Source: Nostoc sp. FACHB-280
GTDB lineage: Bacteria > Cyanobacteriota > Cyanobacteriia > Cyanobacteriales > Nostocaceae
Assembly: GCF_014697615.1 (NCBI RefSeq)
Contig: NZ_JACJSD010000009.1
Coordinates: 1 to 64,000, forward strand
Direction of reading: 5' to 3'
DNA length: 64,000 nt
The translations under genes and the position numbers were made by a program. The notes below the pieces were generated by a model, which was not told where the DNA came from, did no database searches, and worked only from the letters and a program-made list of their open reading frames with translations. The first letter of the stretch is position 1. Every line of letters begins with the position of its first letter. Below, in pieces: positions 40,656-50,471 of the stretch.

Positions 40656-42434
40656 TTACTTTTGTCTTTCGCTGTTGCGGTTGAAATTTTTTTCTGAGAA
40701 CGACACACTACCAATACCTTGAAGAATACCGCGAGCAATTAAACCTAAACCACGACCAATGACTTGGGTTAAAACGAAAACAATCCCACTGCCTAAAAAA
40801 GATAATAGCGATTGTAGGCGGGGAGCGATCGCATCCCAAAATTCTAGTCCTAGCGTCACAAATAACGGCACACCTGCAAGCTTGGCTAATTCTGCATTGC
40901 GCGGCGCGTAAACTGATGTTTTTGCAATTCCCCTTGGTGCTAACACAAATAACTCATAGCGGCTTTCAAAAATCGCCTTAGCTTCATTTACATAATTATT
41001 TAAACGGTATTTCCAAGACAAGTCATTTCTAAACCGTTCAATTTCCCGCGTTGAAATTAACTTGCGAGTATAAAAGTTTTTCTTAATTGCTTCTACATCT
41101 GCTAAATAATTTAACAGTGGTTGTAATACCCCATTGCCAACTTGAATCAACAAATTTTCTAAAATCATTAATGCCTGAGCTTTAGCATCGTTACTATCAG
41201 CTAGATAAGCCTGATTATCAATCTGTAAATCTGTTTGAAACAGCAAATAAGAAAGTAACTCTACGACAAAGGGAATTTTATTGAAAATATCAGTTTGAAT
41301 AATTCTGGGATTTTGCAATAATACCTTGACAACTTCAATATTCTGCCCACCGATTGGCACTTGGGAAAATTTACCAAAAAAATCTGTAACTGTGGCTTGC
41401 CATAAATCAAATAAAATAGTATCTTTAAATCCCTCTAACTGCTCAATGGTGATTTGAGAAGCGCGTAAATCTTCAATCTGTTTAGCTAACTTCTGTAATA
41501 TCAAATAAAGTAATTCCCGTTTCTTATCTTCCCGGAGAATATCAATTTCTAAAGGCACATCTGCAACATTTTCTAAAGAAAACTGTAATTTATTTATACA
41601 AGCTGAAAATAAGTCAAATTGCAAAGCACTTGGGTTAATTTCTGGGAGCAAAGTTAGGGGTGTTTCCACATCTGTAGGGACAATTACACTACTAGCTGAG
41701 GAAATTACTGCTAAATCTTCGGTTGGAGAAATCAACGGTGATTGTTCTGGGGGGGAAATTAACAAGTGATGGAGTAACCAACGCGCTGCTAACAGTTCTC
41801 GCCGTTGTCCCGCCAGCACAGCCCGGTCTAGTATTGGTAAGCCTGGGGTTTGTAGTTTGACTGTAACTGTTGCTAGAGAAGCACTAACATAATTGATTCC
41901 CGATAAACACTGATTTTGCCACAGCCGCAGCCAAGGTATTCGGGGAGGCGACGGGATGGGAGGCGAAGGTGGATTGGTATCTAATACCCAATGGAAACCA
42001 CCAGAAGCGACTTCTGAGATCACAGCAATAATTTCAGATGCAGGAGTACCTTTAGGGAGATAGCCATTCACCCCAACAGCCCTAACAGCCGCCAGAATTT
42101 CTCGGTTTTGAACAGCACTCAACAGTAAAATCGGTAAGTTGGGGTAGGAAGTTTTTAGCAGGCGACAAAATTCTAAACCTTGCAACTGACTCTCAACAGA
42201 GCGAAACTCCAAAGGAGTCGCTTTGCGATCGCTTCCCAATTCCAAAACCACTAAATTTACTGAGCCTGGGTCTTGATGGGTAAGTTCTGCTAGGCTTTGC
42301 AAAGCTGCTGTCTCTGTTTCTACCTCTGCAACAACTTGCAAATTCAGCATTGCTTCTAAAGTTACCCGCAGTCCTAAGCGAAAAATCGGATCTTGGTCAA
42401 CTAATAATAATTTGAGAGGGCGATCGCTCATCAT
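40656..42434 (-). CDS. REC-like receiver fused to DUF3685
   Basis: This 592-residue protein has an N-terminal receiver-like domain (about 6-150): DQD acidic pair at 13-15 and LSA and PKG motifs, followed by a long helical region of cyanobacterial DUF3685 type that ends in a hydrophobic C-terminal segment (LLSFLGSGIVFVLTQVIGRGLGLIARGIL). The expected phospho-acceptor Asp is Glu65 (LVVLELG), so normal phosphorylation is unlikely and the domain may be locked. It is divergent from the NACHT-pentapeptide gene by 100 bp. Confidence 0.8.
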   Translation of the reverse strand: MMSDRPLKLLLVDQDPIFRLGLRVTLEAMLNLQVVAEVETETAALQSLAELTHQDPGSVNLVVLELGSDRKATPLEFRSVESQLQGLEFCRLLKTSYPNLPILLLSAVQNREILAAVRAVGVNGYLPKGTPASEIIAVISEVASGGFHWVLDTNPPSPPIPSPPRIPWLRLWQNQCLSGINYVSASLATVTVKLQTPGLPILDRAVLAGQRRELLAARWLLHHLLISPPEQSPLISPTEDLAVISSASSVIVPTDVETPLTLLPEINPSALQFDLFSACINKLQFSLENVADVPLEIDILREDKKRELLYLILQKLAKQIEDLRASQITIEQLEGFKDTILFDLWQATVTDFFGKFSQVPIGGQNIEVVKVLLQNPRIIQTDIFNKIPFVVELLSYLLFQTDLQIDNQAYLADSNDAKAQALMILENLLIQVGNGVLQPLLNYLADVEAIKKNFYTRKLISTREIERFRNDLSWKYRLNNYVNEAKAIFESRYELFVLAPRGIAKTSVYAPRNAELAKLAGVPLFVTLGLEFWDAIAPRLQSLLSFLGSGIVFVLTQVIGRGLGLIARGILQGIGSVSFSEKNFNRNSERQK

Positions 42435-42534
42435 TGGCTGAGATGCAAGGGGTATTCCTACTTATTGTTACCTGTTTTCGTCACCCAATAAATGAATCAT
42501 AATGGCATAGGCGGAGTCTTAGTTGTGTAATTAA

Positions 42535-45500
42535 ATGAACCTCAGTATCAGGCAATGGTTGGCAGAACGCCAGATTGAAATTAGTCAAATTCGAGAATTT
42601 TCCCTTGGTCAATTGGCGGGTGTAGCCTACCGCATTGTCCAAGATATGGAAGTTAAAAGCCTTGCACCACTTGATGTCTGTACTTTAGCAGAGGTTTTAG
42701 AACTACCTTTGGGTTCTGTTTGGCAAGATATCAAGCTGATTGCGCGGTTAACAGAAAGCCTGTTGCGTAGTCTCAGTGAAAAAAAAGCTTTAAAACGTAA
42801 CGAAGGCACATGGTTGGCGTTTCACATTGCTTATCTCTATGCTTTAGATCAGATCATTCAACAAGAAGTCCGCTTACAAAAACCTTGGTTGAATCGAGCT
42901 TTGATTTCCAGTCAAGGAGAAATTTTACAGGAAATCATTGGCAAACTGAGTTTGCAAGATGTGCAACTCCAAGGATTATTAAAAACTTTAACTCAGGGAA
43001 AATTAACTGATACCCAAGCAGAACAAGCCTTGGCTGTAGTGGCAGATTCTTTATTAGTGCAGCAAATGAATAACGCCACTGTTGCTTGGTTAATTGCTAA
43101 CGGCGCAGAAGATTTAGAAGCAAAATTGTTAACCCAGCGTTTAACTCATTCTCTTAGTGGATACTTACTAAAAGTTGTGGCGGAAAATGCCCCACAACTG
43201 GCACAATTACAAAAATTTTTCCAATTAGGTTCTACAAGTAATATTGCTCCTTCAGAATTAGGTAATTTAGGTGCAGCTAAAAATTCATCTGTAGGAGACA
43301 AAATTGATTTATGTCGAGAAAATTATCGGGGAATTTTACTGCAAAATCTCAGCCAACCTTTATTTATAGAATCTTTTGCCCTCAAGGATATTTATATTAC
43401 TCTTAAAGGTTTAATAGCAAATACCAATAATCCATCTGTTGATATTAAAAAATGGGCGCAAGAACAGTTGGCAAATCGTGAAACTATCGCTGTGATTGCT
43501 GCCGAACCAGGATATGGTAAAACCAGTTTCTGCCAAATTTGGGCAGCAGAAGTAGCCAGAGAACTTTATCCCAATTGGATGCCGGTGATTATTCGGCTGC
43601 GGGATATTAAATATGGTCAAACTTTAGCAGAAACTCTAAATTCTGGTTTCGCTTTGAATGCTCAAACTAATTTAAATAATTGGTTAGAACAAGAACATCC
43701 GCGATGTTTGTTACTGCTTGATGGTTTGGATGAATTACCTGCTGCTAATTTAGGAACCAGAGCTAAAACAATTTTTATTCAGCAGTTAATAGCATTGCAA
43801 GCTCAAGGTAAACATAAGATTATTTTAACTAGTCGCAAAAATGCTTTAGAAGAAATTGAGCCAGATATATTGTCGCAGTTACCACAAATTATTATTCAAC
43901 CATTAGAACAAGAACAATTAAAACAATGGTTTCAACAATGGGCAATGTTACAATCATTACCCATTGCTCAAAATTTCTTTACCTTCTTAAAGCAATCTGG
44001 GTTATTTGTGAGTAACTCCAAGTTTCCCGAACTTTCGGCTTTGGTGCGCCAACCATTGTTGCTGTATTTGCTAGGTGTTTTACATCGTGATGCACTCATA
44101 GGTGATGAAATTTGGCAATTAGCGCAATCACCTAGTACTACTAAAGTGGTTTGGGAAATTTTTCGTCGCCTGAGTCGTTGGTTATTAGGCTATCCGGTGA
44201 CTGGGGGAATTAAAACCATGCTGTTGCGTTCCGGTTCGGCTCACATTCATCGTACACAAGAAGCGATCGCTAATTTACTATCTGGTTGTCATCCCCAAGA
44301 TTTATTAAACCAAATGCAGGCGATCGCTCTCCAAATTCTACACAGCGATCGCTATCAAATTCATCTCACAGAAACTTCCCCTGCCCAGACTTTACCAGCT
44401 TTCTACTTCAAAACTTCCCACTCCCTGGTTACAGAATTTTCTCACCCCAAATTAGGCGAATATCTCTGTGCAGAAGCAATTGCTCATCAACTAAAAATTC
44501 TGACACAGCAGCAAAAAGATGACTACGGAACATTAGTTTTCACACTTGATTCACTTCAGAGTGTTGCTCAAAATTTATATAAAACACTTGGTTATGGTGT
44601 CCTCACTACAGAAATTAAGCAACTGGTAATTGAAACTTTACTCCACCAGCCTCAAAGTGATTTCTCTTTAGATTTATTATTACAACGTCTAGAATTGTTT
44701 TGGCGTGGTTATTGTCAAGGTCGTTGGTTGAATGAAGGAATAGCCCATCAAGCGTGGAATTATTTTCACACAATCGGCAATCCCATCAATGTTGAGCAAA
44801 TTAATGCCAGTGTAGGCATAAATGTATTTTTACTATTATCTGCTGGTTATCGAGTTACCAAAGTTGCTTTTTCTCCTTGTGGTAATCCGCAAAATGTCGC
44901 AGAATTCTACCCAGAAGTTTTGACAATGCTAATGGGTAAAGCCGCAATTTTATCTAATTCTGTTTGGCTCAGACGCATTCTCCCCCAATCTTTAACTAAA
45001 CTCAATCTCTCTAGTGCATCCTTGCTACAAGTAATGTTAGTTAAAGCCAATCTGGAGCAGACAAATTTAACTAATGCCAATTTAAGTTATGCCAACTTAA
45101 CCAATGCCAATTTAAGTTATGCCAACTTAACCAATGCCAATTTAAGTTATGCCAACTTAACCAATGCCAATTTAACTAATGCCAATTTGACTGGTGCCAA
45201 CTTGACTGGTGCTAATCTTAGCAGCATCAATCTAGAAAATGTCAATCTTACCAATGCCTGCTTATTTGATGCCATCCTGACTGATGCTGACCGAGAAATT
45301 GCCACGATGAACGGTGCTGTATTTTCTTTAGAACAGTTCTACACCCTAAAAAAATTACTATCACAGACATCTGTGGCAAATGTCACAGACAGCGACGACC
45401 AAACAGCAGCTTGGTTAAGCAATACCAACATCGGCACAATTGATGACTCACAAGGAGAGTCAATTGCTTCTGTTGATTTATACGATGATGATGATGATGA

Positions 45501-45549
45501 TGTGGAAGATGAAACTGTATTTAGTGTGAATCCCAGCGATTATGATTGA
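42535..45549 (+). CDS. NACHT-type STAND NTPase with pentapeptide repeats
   Basis: This 1004-residue protein has an N-terminal helical region (1-300), then an NTPase domain with P-loop AAEPGYGKTSFCQIW (about 321-335), Walker B LLLLDGLDELP (about 391-401) and sensor ILTSRKN. A winged-helix/helical arm region follows. Pentapeptide repeats (A-N-L-S/T-x, about 840-900) form a right-handed beta-helix. The tail is acidic (DDDDDDVEDE). Such proteins act as signal-dependent switches, and some STAND NTPases act in antiviral defence, but nothing here proves that. Three perfect 30-bp DNA repeats lie inside the pentapeptide region. Confidence 0.85.
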   Translation: MNLSIRQWLAERQIEISQIREFSLGQLAGVAYRIVQDMEVKSLAPLDVCTLAEVLELPLGSVWQDIKLIARLTESLLRSLSEKKALKRNEGTWLAFHIAYLYALDQIIQQEVRLQKPWLNRALISSQGEILQEIIGKLSLQDVQLQGLLKTLTQGKLTDTQAEQALAVVADSLLVQQMNNATVAWLIANGAEDLEAKLLTQRLTHSLSGYLLKVVAENAPQLAQLQKFFQLGSTSNIAPSELGNLGAAKNSSVGDKIDLCRENYRGILLQNLSQPLFIESFALKDIYITLKGLIANTNNPSVDIKKWAQEQLANRETIAVIAAEPGYGKTSFCQIWAAEVARELYPNWMPVIIRLRDIKYGQTLAETLNSGFALNAQTNLNNWLEQEHPRCLLLLDGLDELPAANLGTRAKTIFIQQLIALQAQGKHKIILTSRKNALEEIEPDILSQLPQIIIQPLEQEQLKQWFQQWAMLQSLPIAQNFFTFLKQSGLFVSNSKFPELSALVRQPLLLYLLGVLHRDALIGDEIWQLAQSPSTTKVVWEIFRRLSRWLLGYPVTGGIKTMLLRSGSAHIHRTQEAIANLLSGCHPQDLLNQMQAIALQILHSDRYQIHLTETSPAQTLPAFYFKTSHSLVTEFSHPKLGEYLCAEAIAHQLKILTQQQKDDYGTLVFTLDSLQSVAQNLYKTLGYGVLTTEIKQLVIETLLHQPQSDFSLDLLLQRLELFWRGYCQGRWLNEGIAHQAWNYFHTIGNPINVEQINASVGINVFLLLSAGYRVTKVAFSPCGNPQNVAEFYPEVLTMLMGKAAILSNSVWLRRILPQSLTKLNLSSASLLQVMLVKANLEQTNLTNANLSYANLTNANLSYANLTNANLSYANLTNANLTNANLTGANLTGANLSSINLENVNLTNACLFDAILTDADREIATMNGAVFSLEQFYTLKKLLSQTSVANVTDSDDQTAAWLSNTNIGTIDDSQGESIASVDLYDDDDDDVEDETVFSVNPSDYD
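45073..45162 (+). repeat. Three perfect 30-bp tandem repeats in the pentapeptide region
   Basis: Identical units at 45073-45102, 45103-45132 and 45133-45162, with a partial fourth, each encode two pentapeptides (ANLSY and ANLTN). Sequence identity at third codon positions points to recent expansion or ongoing homogenisation. Confidence 0.95.
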
Positions 45550-45568
45550 TGTTAAGAAGTAAAAAGGA

Positions 45569-45643
45569 AAAAGTTAAAAGGCAAAAGGATTCAAAAGAAT
45601 AATGATCACCAGCCCAAGCTAGGAAAGCTCAATTTTAACTTTT
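45569..45643. repeat. AT-rich inverted repeat between convergent genes
   Basis: AAAAGTTAAAA (45569-45579) and TTTTAACTTTT (45633-45643) are inverse copies flanking about 50 bp, in the gap between the NACHT gene and furC, which converge here. It could act as a weak bidirectional terminator, or be a repeat remnant. Confidence 0.45.
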
Positions 45644-45682
45644 AACTTTTACCCTCTTCAGTTGGTTTTTAATTCCATATCC

Positions 45683-46132
45683 CTACACATCTTCGGATGG
45701 ATGACGATAGCCATAAAAGTTAATACTATATTCTGTAATTTTTACGCCCGTTTGTTGTTCAACTTGACGCAAAAGTTCTTCTGGCAATTCTATATGTACA
45801 TCCAAAATTTGATTAGTATCGAGACAATTGATATGGCTGTGAGCATCGCTAATATTGCCATATAAGCGACCATCACAGTGTTCGATACATTCAATAATGC
45901 CTTGACTGGATAAGGCTTCTAGGTTTTGATATACAGAGGTATGACCAATGTCTTTGCCTTCTTGGTTGAGGCGATCATAAATTTCTCTTGCAGATAGATG
46001 CTCATTTGCTTGCCATAGCAGTTCTAAAATAAAACGGCGCTGGCGACTAACGCGCATACCCAGCGTTTGACACCGATCTAGCGCATCTTCTAGAGAACGA
46101 ATTGGTTTTTTAGCTATCGTTGGTTTTTCCAT
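45683..46132 (-). CDS. furC: Fur-family regulator, FurC/PerR-like
   Basis: This 149-residue protein has a winged-helix DNA-binding domain (RVSRQRRFILELLWQANEHLSAREIYDRL, then HTSVYQNLEALSSQGII) and a Fur dimerisation domain with the metal ligands HSHINC. The classic C-terminal CxxC pairs of Fur/Zur are absent. The start and length fit the FurC (PerR-type peroxide sensor) paralogue of Anabaena. It probably represses peroxide-defence genes using Fe/Mn. I see no clear operator upstream. Confidence 0.8.
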   Translation of the reverse strand: MEKPTIAKKPIRSLEDALDRCQTLGMRVSRQRRFILELLWQANEHLSAREIYDRLNQEGKDIGHTSVYQNLEALSSQGIIECIEHCDGRLYGNISDAHSHINCLDTNQILDVHIELPEELLRQVEQQTGVKITEYSINFYGYRHPSEDV

Positions 46133-46602
46133 ATTAGATTTCGCTAAGTATTCAGGAAAATTGTGATTTCCAGGTTTATTTTTGTTTTTTGATATAAAAA
46201 AATATTATATGATGCTTTTTCTTTCTAACTGTGTTGTGGTTAGCGATCGCTCAATAACTATCACTGTCTAACCGCAGTGTTTACAGCTTGTTGAGGGCTA
46301 ATTCATCATCTTCCTCGCTAAAGCAAACTCATTACAACTTTAGCTTAAAATTCAAATTAATGTCTACCTTGGGATAGGTGTAGTTTATATGACGCAACAG
46401 AGTGCCGTTGAAGCGGACATTCTACCCTGTGTAAATAATTAATTTAGGTAAAATTTTTAATCCTCTTTTTTTCGATAAAAATTGAGCTAAAAACCTTAAA
46501 ATTCAGTCTCTGCAAGGATTATGGTATTTAAATGGACGAGTAGTAGAAAAATAGCGAGTATAATCGGTGACTGACAATTTAGTTATCTCTGAAAGGTTAT
46601 CT
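46133..46602. other. Spacer between divergent furC and a small acidic gene
   Basis: This 470-bp spacer is AT-rich. I see one HIP1-type GCGATCGC site near 46244 and no gene or confident operator. Confidence 0.55.
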
Positions 46603-46869
46603 ATGTCAGATCAATTTACTTTTACCGTTACCAATGAAACCGACCTAGCCATTACAGAGTTGTGGGTGTCTCTTGATGAAGATGAGTGGCTACCATTCAC
46701 CTTGAGCGATGATGGAATTCCATCAGGTGAAACCACAACAATCTATTGGGCTGAATATACCAATGATTCACCTTGTGAATGGTACATATCTGCTGTATTT
46801 GAAGATGAATCAGAATCTGAATCAGCCTTATTTAACTTTTGTAAAGAACCAGATTTAACATTTAGTTGA
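46603..46869 (+). CDS. Small acidic beta-rich protein
   Basis: This 88-residue protein is strongly acidic (FEDESESESALF) and strand-rich (FTFTVTNETDLAITELWVS, TTTIYWAEY), consistent with a small beta sandwich. It has no signal peptide. The frame is open 12 codons earlier, but the ATG at 46603 has a GAAAGG ribosome site and starts the strand pattern. The family is not recognised. Confidence 0.7.
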   Translation: MSDQFTFTVTNETDLAITELWVSLDEDEWLPFTLSDDGIPSGETTTIYWAEYTNDSPCEWYISAVFEDESESESALFNFCKEPDLTFS

Positions 46870-46986
46870 AGAAGAATTTAGGAGTCAGAATCAATGAGTG
46901 TCAGGTCTTTCTCTTTCACTCATTGAGATTGAGTGTAGTAATTCACCGTTTATTGATTCGCGGTTGCGTACAGAATTTATGCTGAA

Positions 46987-47007
46987 TCCTGACTCCTGAC
47001 TCCTGAA
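46987..47007. repeat. Heptanucleotide tandem repeat (TCCTGAC x3)
   Basis: Three tandem heptamers, the last ending in A, lie just before the azoR stop codon region. The type is the same as the repeat at 7200-7227. Confidence 0.8.
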
Positions 47008-47032
47008 TTCTATTTTGATAAAACTTACAACT

Positions 47033-47656
47033 TTACCAACTAGTTACAATCTGTGCGATCGCTTCTTTAGCAGCTGCTAATGATTGTTGACGAGCATCAT
47101 CACCTAAGTTGAGGCTGTCAGCATGGATAAATGTGACATCAGTTAGACCAATAAAACCCAAAATAGTGCGGAGATAAGGTTCTTGATGGTCATAAGCTGC
47201 AAAGGGTGTACCTGGGGGAAAAGTCCCGCCGCGAGAGGTGATAATTAACACTTTTTTGCTGCTATCAACTAAACCTTTATAGCCGTTCGCATCAATTCCA
47301 AAGGTACGACCGACACGCACAATTTGGTCAATATAAGCTTTAAAAGTAGAAGGAATATTCAAGTTATACATTGGTATACCAAAAACATAGCGATCGGCAG
47401 CCAAGAACTCATCAATTAAACTATCCGAAAGCTGAATCGCCTCCACTAGTTCGGGTGTGCGTGCATCAGGTGGTGTAAAAGCTGCTGCTATCCATGATTC
47501 ATCTACATGGGGAACAGGATAATGACCCAAATCGCGGTAGGTAACGGTATCACTAGGGTGAGAATTTTTCCAAGATGTCACGAACTCATAAGAGAGCGAT
47601 CGCGAAATAGAACGTTCACCACGAGGACTAGAATCAATGTGTAGAAGATTTGCCAT
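47033..47656 (-). CDS. azoR: FMN-dependent NADH-azoreductase
   Basis: This 207-residue flavodoxin-like quinone/azo reductase carries the FMN-binding start LLHIDSSPRGERSISRSLS, the block YVFGIPMYNLNIPSTFKAYIDQIVRVGRTF and the loop ITSRGG. These are hallmarks of AzoR. It reduces quinones or azo compounds with NADH in the cytosol and protects against thiol or quinone stress. It is divergent from the next exonuclease-like gene. Confidence 0.92.
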   Translation of the reverse strand: MANLLHIDSSPRGERSISRSLSYEFVTSWKNSHPSDTVTYRDLGHYPVPHVDESWIAAAFTPPDARTPELVEAIQLSDSLIDEFLAADRYVFGIPMYNLNIPSTFKAYIDQIVRVGRTFGIDANGYKGLVDSSKKVLIITSRGGTFPPGTPFAAYDHQEPYLRTILGFIGLTDVTFIHADSLNLGDDARQQSLAAAKEAIAQIVTSW

Positions 47657-47716
47657 AAATAAAGCCTAAAATCAGATTATTACTCAATTTGTTGGGTTGA
47701 ACGAGCAGTAAAAAAG

Positions 47717-48280
47717 GTGACAATTGAAATCTACGTCAGCACAGATATAGAAGCAGATGGCCCAATTCCGGGGCCTCATTCCATGCTCAGTATTGGATCA
47801 GCAGCTTATACCGCCGATAAACAATTAATTGCCACCTTTTCGGCAAACCTGGAAACCTTACCAGGCGCAGCAGGACATCCCAAAACTATGAAATGGTGGT
47901 CAAAACAGCCAGAGGCTTGGGAAGCCTGCCGAATCAACCCTCAACCACCAGCATCAGTGATGCAAGCATATTATACTTGGCTAAAAGCATTACCCGGCAA
48001 ACCCATCTTCGTTGCCTATCCCGCAGCCTACGATTTTATGTTTGTTTATTGGTATTTGCTGAAATTTGTCGGTGAGAGTCCCTTTAAACATTCAGCACTC
48101 GATATCCGTTCCTACGCAATGGCATTTTTGCAAAAAAATTATACTGACTCCGGTAAAGAAAACTTCCCATCTGAATGGTTAGAAGAATCTCCCTTAAGCC
48201 ATATCGCCCTAGAGGATGCTATTCAACAAGGCAAGTTGTTTTGCAATCTCCTGCAAAACAACCTACAGCGTAAACATTAG
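47717..48280 (+). CDS. DEDD-family 3'-5' exonuclease
   Basis: This 187-residue protein has the three exonuclease motifs: [10 protein letters not shown] (D and E), a middle [15 protein letters not shown] with its Asp, and HIALEDA with the final His/Asp pair (DEDDh). This fits RNase T/DnaQ-like exonucleases acting on DNA or RNA ends. It starts with GTG at 47717 just after a GG-rich ribosome site. It has no DNA polymerase neighbour. The substrate is unknown. Confidence 0.82.
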   Translation: MTIEIYVSTDIEADGPIPGPHSMLSIGSAAYTADKQLIATFSANLETLPGAAGHPKTMKWWSKQPEAWEACRINPQPPASVMQAYYTWLKALPGKPIFVAYPAAYDFMFVYWYLLKFVGESPFKHSALDIRSYAMAFLQKNYTDSGKENFPSEWLEESPLSHIALEDAIQQGKLFCNLLQNNLQRKH

Positions 48281-48312
48281 ACTAAGTAGTCTGTATTTAT
48301 GAACAAACAAGA

Positions 48313-49638
48313 TCAAGTTTTTAGACCATCAATATAAGCTTTAATGGTGGAAAATCCTGCCATTTTTTCATAGAAGAAATTATTGACAATCTTCATTACT
48401 TCCGCTTGGGCTGCTTCTACCTGTGGCCCTAGAGGAACACCTGGCTTCTGACGACTGATACAGCGATATAAACGCAGCAGATGACGCACAATCTCTAATT
48501 CTGCTTCTCCTTCTAAGACTTTAATCACTGACATAATTAGTTCGTCTGTCTGATCGAGAATGCTTTCGATATCAAAGACAGAGCTTTTTTCTGTGGCTTC
48601 TTGGACTGTAACTACCAATGAGTGGACTTGATACAGTAATGCGGCTGGTTCATCAAACAGTTCACGCAAAAAGGCAGCTTCTTCATACTGACCATTTAGC
48701 CGAAAAATATTGTACAGGCGTTTAGCTGCTTTACCGTAGTTAAGGTGGTCATCTTTGAGATATTTCTGTACTTCCTTTTGTAACCGTGCTACATAGTCAT
48801 CCAACACATCTGCGGAGACTTGCTTCACCAGTTTAGAAAAGATAGGAGCCGATTGAGCGTCTAAATAAACTTCTTGGAAATAACCATCAAGATAGCCATC
48901 TAAAGGTGTGATCGTACCATCAGGAGCTTCCCAAGTGACATCTAAGACGTTGCTGGCGTTTGCTAATTGACCGCGTACTTGATCAGCAACTACCCAATCT
49001 AGCTTGCACCAACCAGGTTCTTGGGCGACAGAATCCCAAGTAATCACGAGGGGATTTCCCTGAAGATCAGTTGCTTGAATTTCGCCAGCTACTACTTCTT
49101 CAGGAAGCCATGTGATTGGTGAACCGTGATGATAGGTGTTATTACCACGAATGATATCTTGCGAATAGCTACCAAATTTCAGTTCAATTAATTGGTAATT
49201 AGGGCCAGATAAGCTGCTGATAGCTTTCTCTCGCATAATTCGGGCGAGAATTTCACAAGCTGCGCTTTTAGTAGGAGCAATAATATTCACTCGCTCAAAG
49301 TAGTCACAATCACCAGGATGAGTTTGTACTTTTGATTGTGCTGCTGAACCAGAAAGCGCCAACGCTGTTTCTACAACACCGGGAATGTCGTCAAATTCGA
49401 CAATTTTGCCGATCGCCCGAAACCGTTCTACATCTTTGGGATCAAAATCTAACATGGTGACTTTGTGACCAAAGACACCAGTTTCGTGATCAACGACAAT
49501 ATCGCTGTCACCTGTAGCCTCAGTGATTGACTTCATCCAACGGTCTAATTCTTCCTCGTTGAGTTGAACGCCTAATCGATTGGCAGATTCAATAACGCGA
49601 TCGCGTGCTTCTCTGGTTTGGTCTGGTATTGTACTCAT
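48313..49638 (-). CDS. Protein with a possible nucleotidyltransferase fold
   Basis: This 441-residue soluble protein has an N-terminal half whose motif order recalls polymerase-beta-type nucleotidyltransferases: GSAAQ (97-101), GDCDYFE with D110 and D112, and a third Asp in CKLDWVV (D214). A helical C-terminal half (about 270-441) follows. It has no signal peptide or membrane segment. If real, it would transfer a nucleotide to a small molecule, RNA or protein. It is convergent with the exonuclease gene. The assignment is my reading of three acidic residues only, so it is tentative. The gene itself is clear. Confidence 0.7.
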   Translation of the reverse strand: MSTIPDQTREARDRVIESANRLGVQLNEEELDRWMKSITEATGDSDIVVDHETGVFGHKVTMLDFDPKDVERFRAIGKIVEFDDIPGVVETALALSGSAAQSKVQTHPGDCDYFERVNIIAPTKSAACEILARIMREKAISSLSGPNYQLIELKFGSYSQDIIRGNNTYHHGSPITWLPEEVVAGEIQATDLQGNPLVITWDSVAQEPGWCKLDWVVADQVRGQLANASNVLDVTWEAPDGTITPLDGYLDGYFQEVYLDAQSAPIFSKLVKQVSADVLDDYVARLQKEVQKYLKDDHLNYGKAAKRLYNIFRLNGQYEEAAFLRELFDEPAALLYQVHSLVVTVQEATEKSSVFDIESILDQTDELIMSVIKVLEGEAELEIVRHLLRLYRCISRQKPGVPLGPQVEAAQAEVMKIVNNFFYEKMAGFSTIKAYIDGLKT

Positions 49639-50471
49639 ATCTGAATCTTTGACAAATATTAGGTTGATTCCAAACTACTAGCTTGAGTTCAGTTAGGGAG
49701 TTTTTTAAATACTTACTCGAAAAATTATTGCCATATTTTATTATGTTTAACAGCCCCAAAGTCAGGTAAACAATTGAAAAACATGACAACTATTTTTCTA
49801 AGGTTCAAAAATACTGAAATCAGTTTAATATCCGATTTGTTTCCCTAATAATTGTATATTTATCACTGATAATATACTCATCCAGCTTTACTCAAACAGT
49901 AATTAATAAAGTTGCAAACAACAGATGTTTTTTTACAAAACTGTTGTTTATTACATTGTGATTATTTTGGCTATATTCTGACAATTTACTAAATTTGTAA
50001 ACAGAAAAATTTGTATTTATTTTTACTATTAATACGAATTGACAAAATAATATTTATAATGCTTTCTGACTAAAAATAGTATAAAAAACTACAAAGAGAA
50101 ATTAACTGTCTTATCTGTCTGATGACAGTTCTTAACTTGTGGCTTAAATGTCTTATCTGTCTTCATATTTTTTTACAGAAAATTAGAAAAATCTCTAAAA
50201 ATTCGGTTTATCCTGCTTTACTTTTATTTGAAATTCCGCCTTGTAGTTCTATTAATACCAACCACATAGTTTTGCTACCAACTTTTATGGTAATATCTGG
50301 GAATCTTGAATTCAAGGACTTCCAAAAATTAACTTATTCAATTGGAAGGGAAGAGGAGATGAATAGGCTACTTCTCTTTTCAAAGCTTATGGCATCACTC
50401 CTGAATCCTAACTTCTTTAATCACTTAAAATTTGGCTACTCCCAACTTTTAAGTTAGCAGCAATTTATTCT
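49639..50471. other. Long AT-rich spacer before the subtilase gene
   Basis: This is an 833-bp spacer. A reading frame at 50122-50457 has no family features and poor codon pattern. The only clear signal is a 14-bp direct repeat, TGTCTTATCTGTCT, at 50107-50120 and 50149-50162, exactly 42 bp apart. It may be an activator site. Confidence 0.55.

Noticed and set aside
42535-45549. Calling the NACHT-pentapeptide gene an antiviral system
   Set aside because: No effector domain, defence-island neighbours or mobile genes support this; it is kept as a possibility only.
50122-50457. 111-codon frame before the subtilase
   Set aside because: It starts inside a direct repeat and shows no domain, signal peptide or coding-like pattern.
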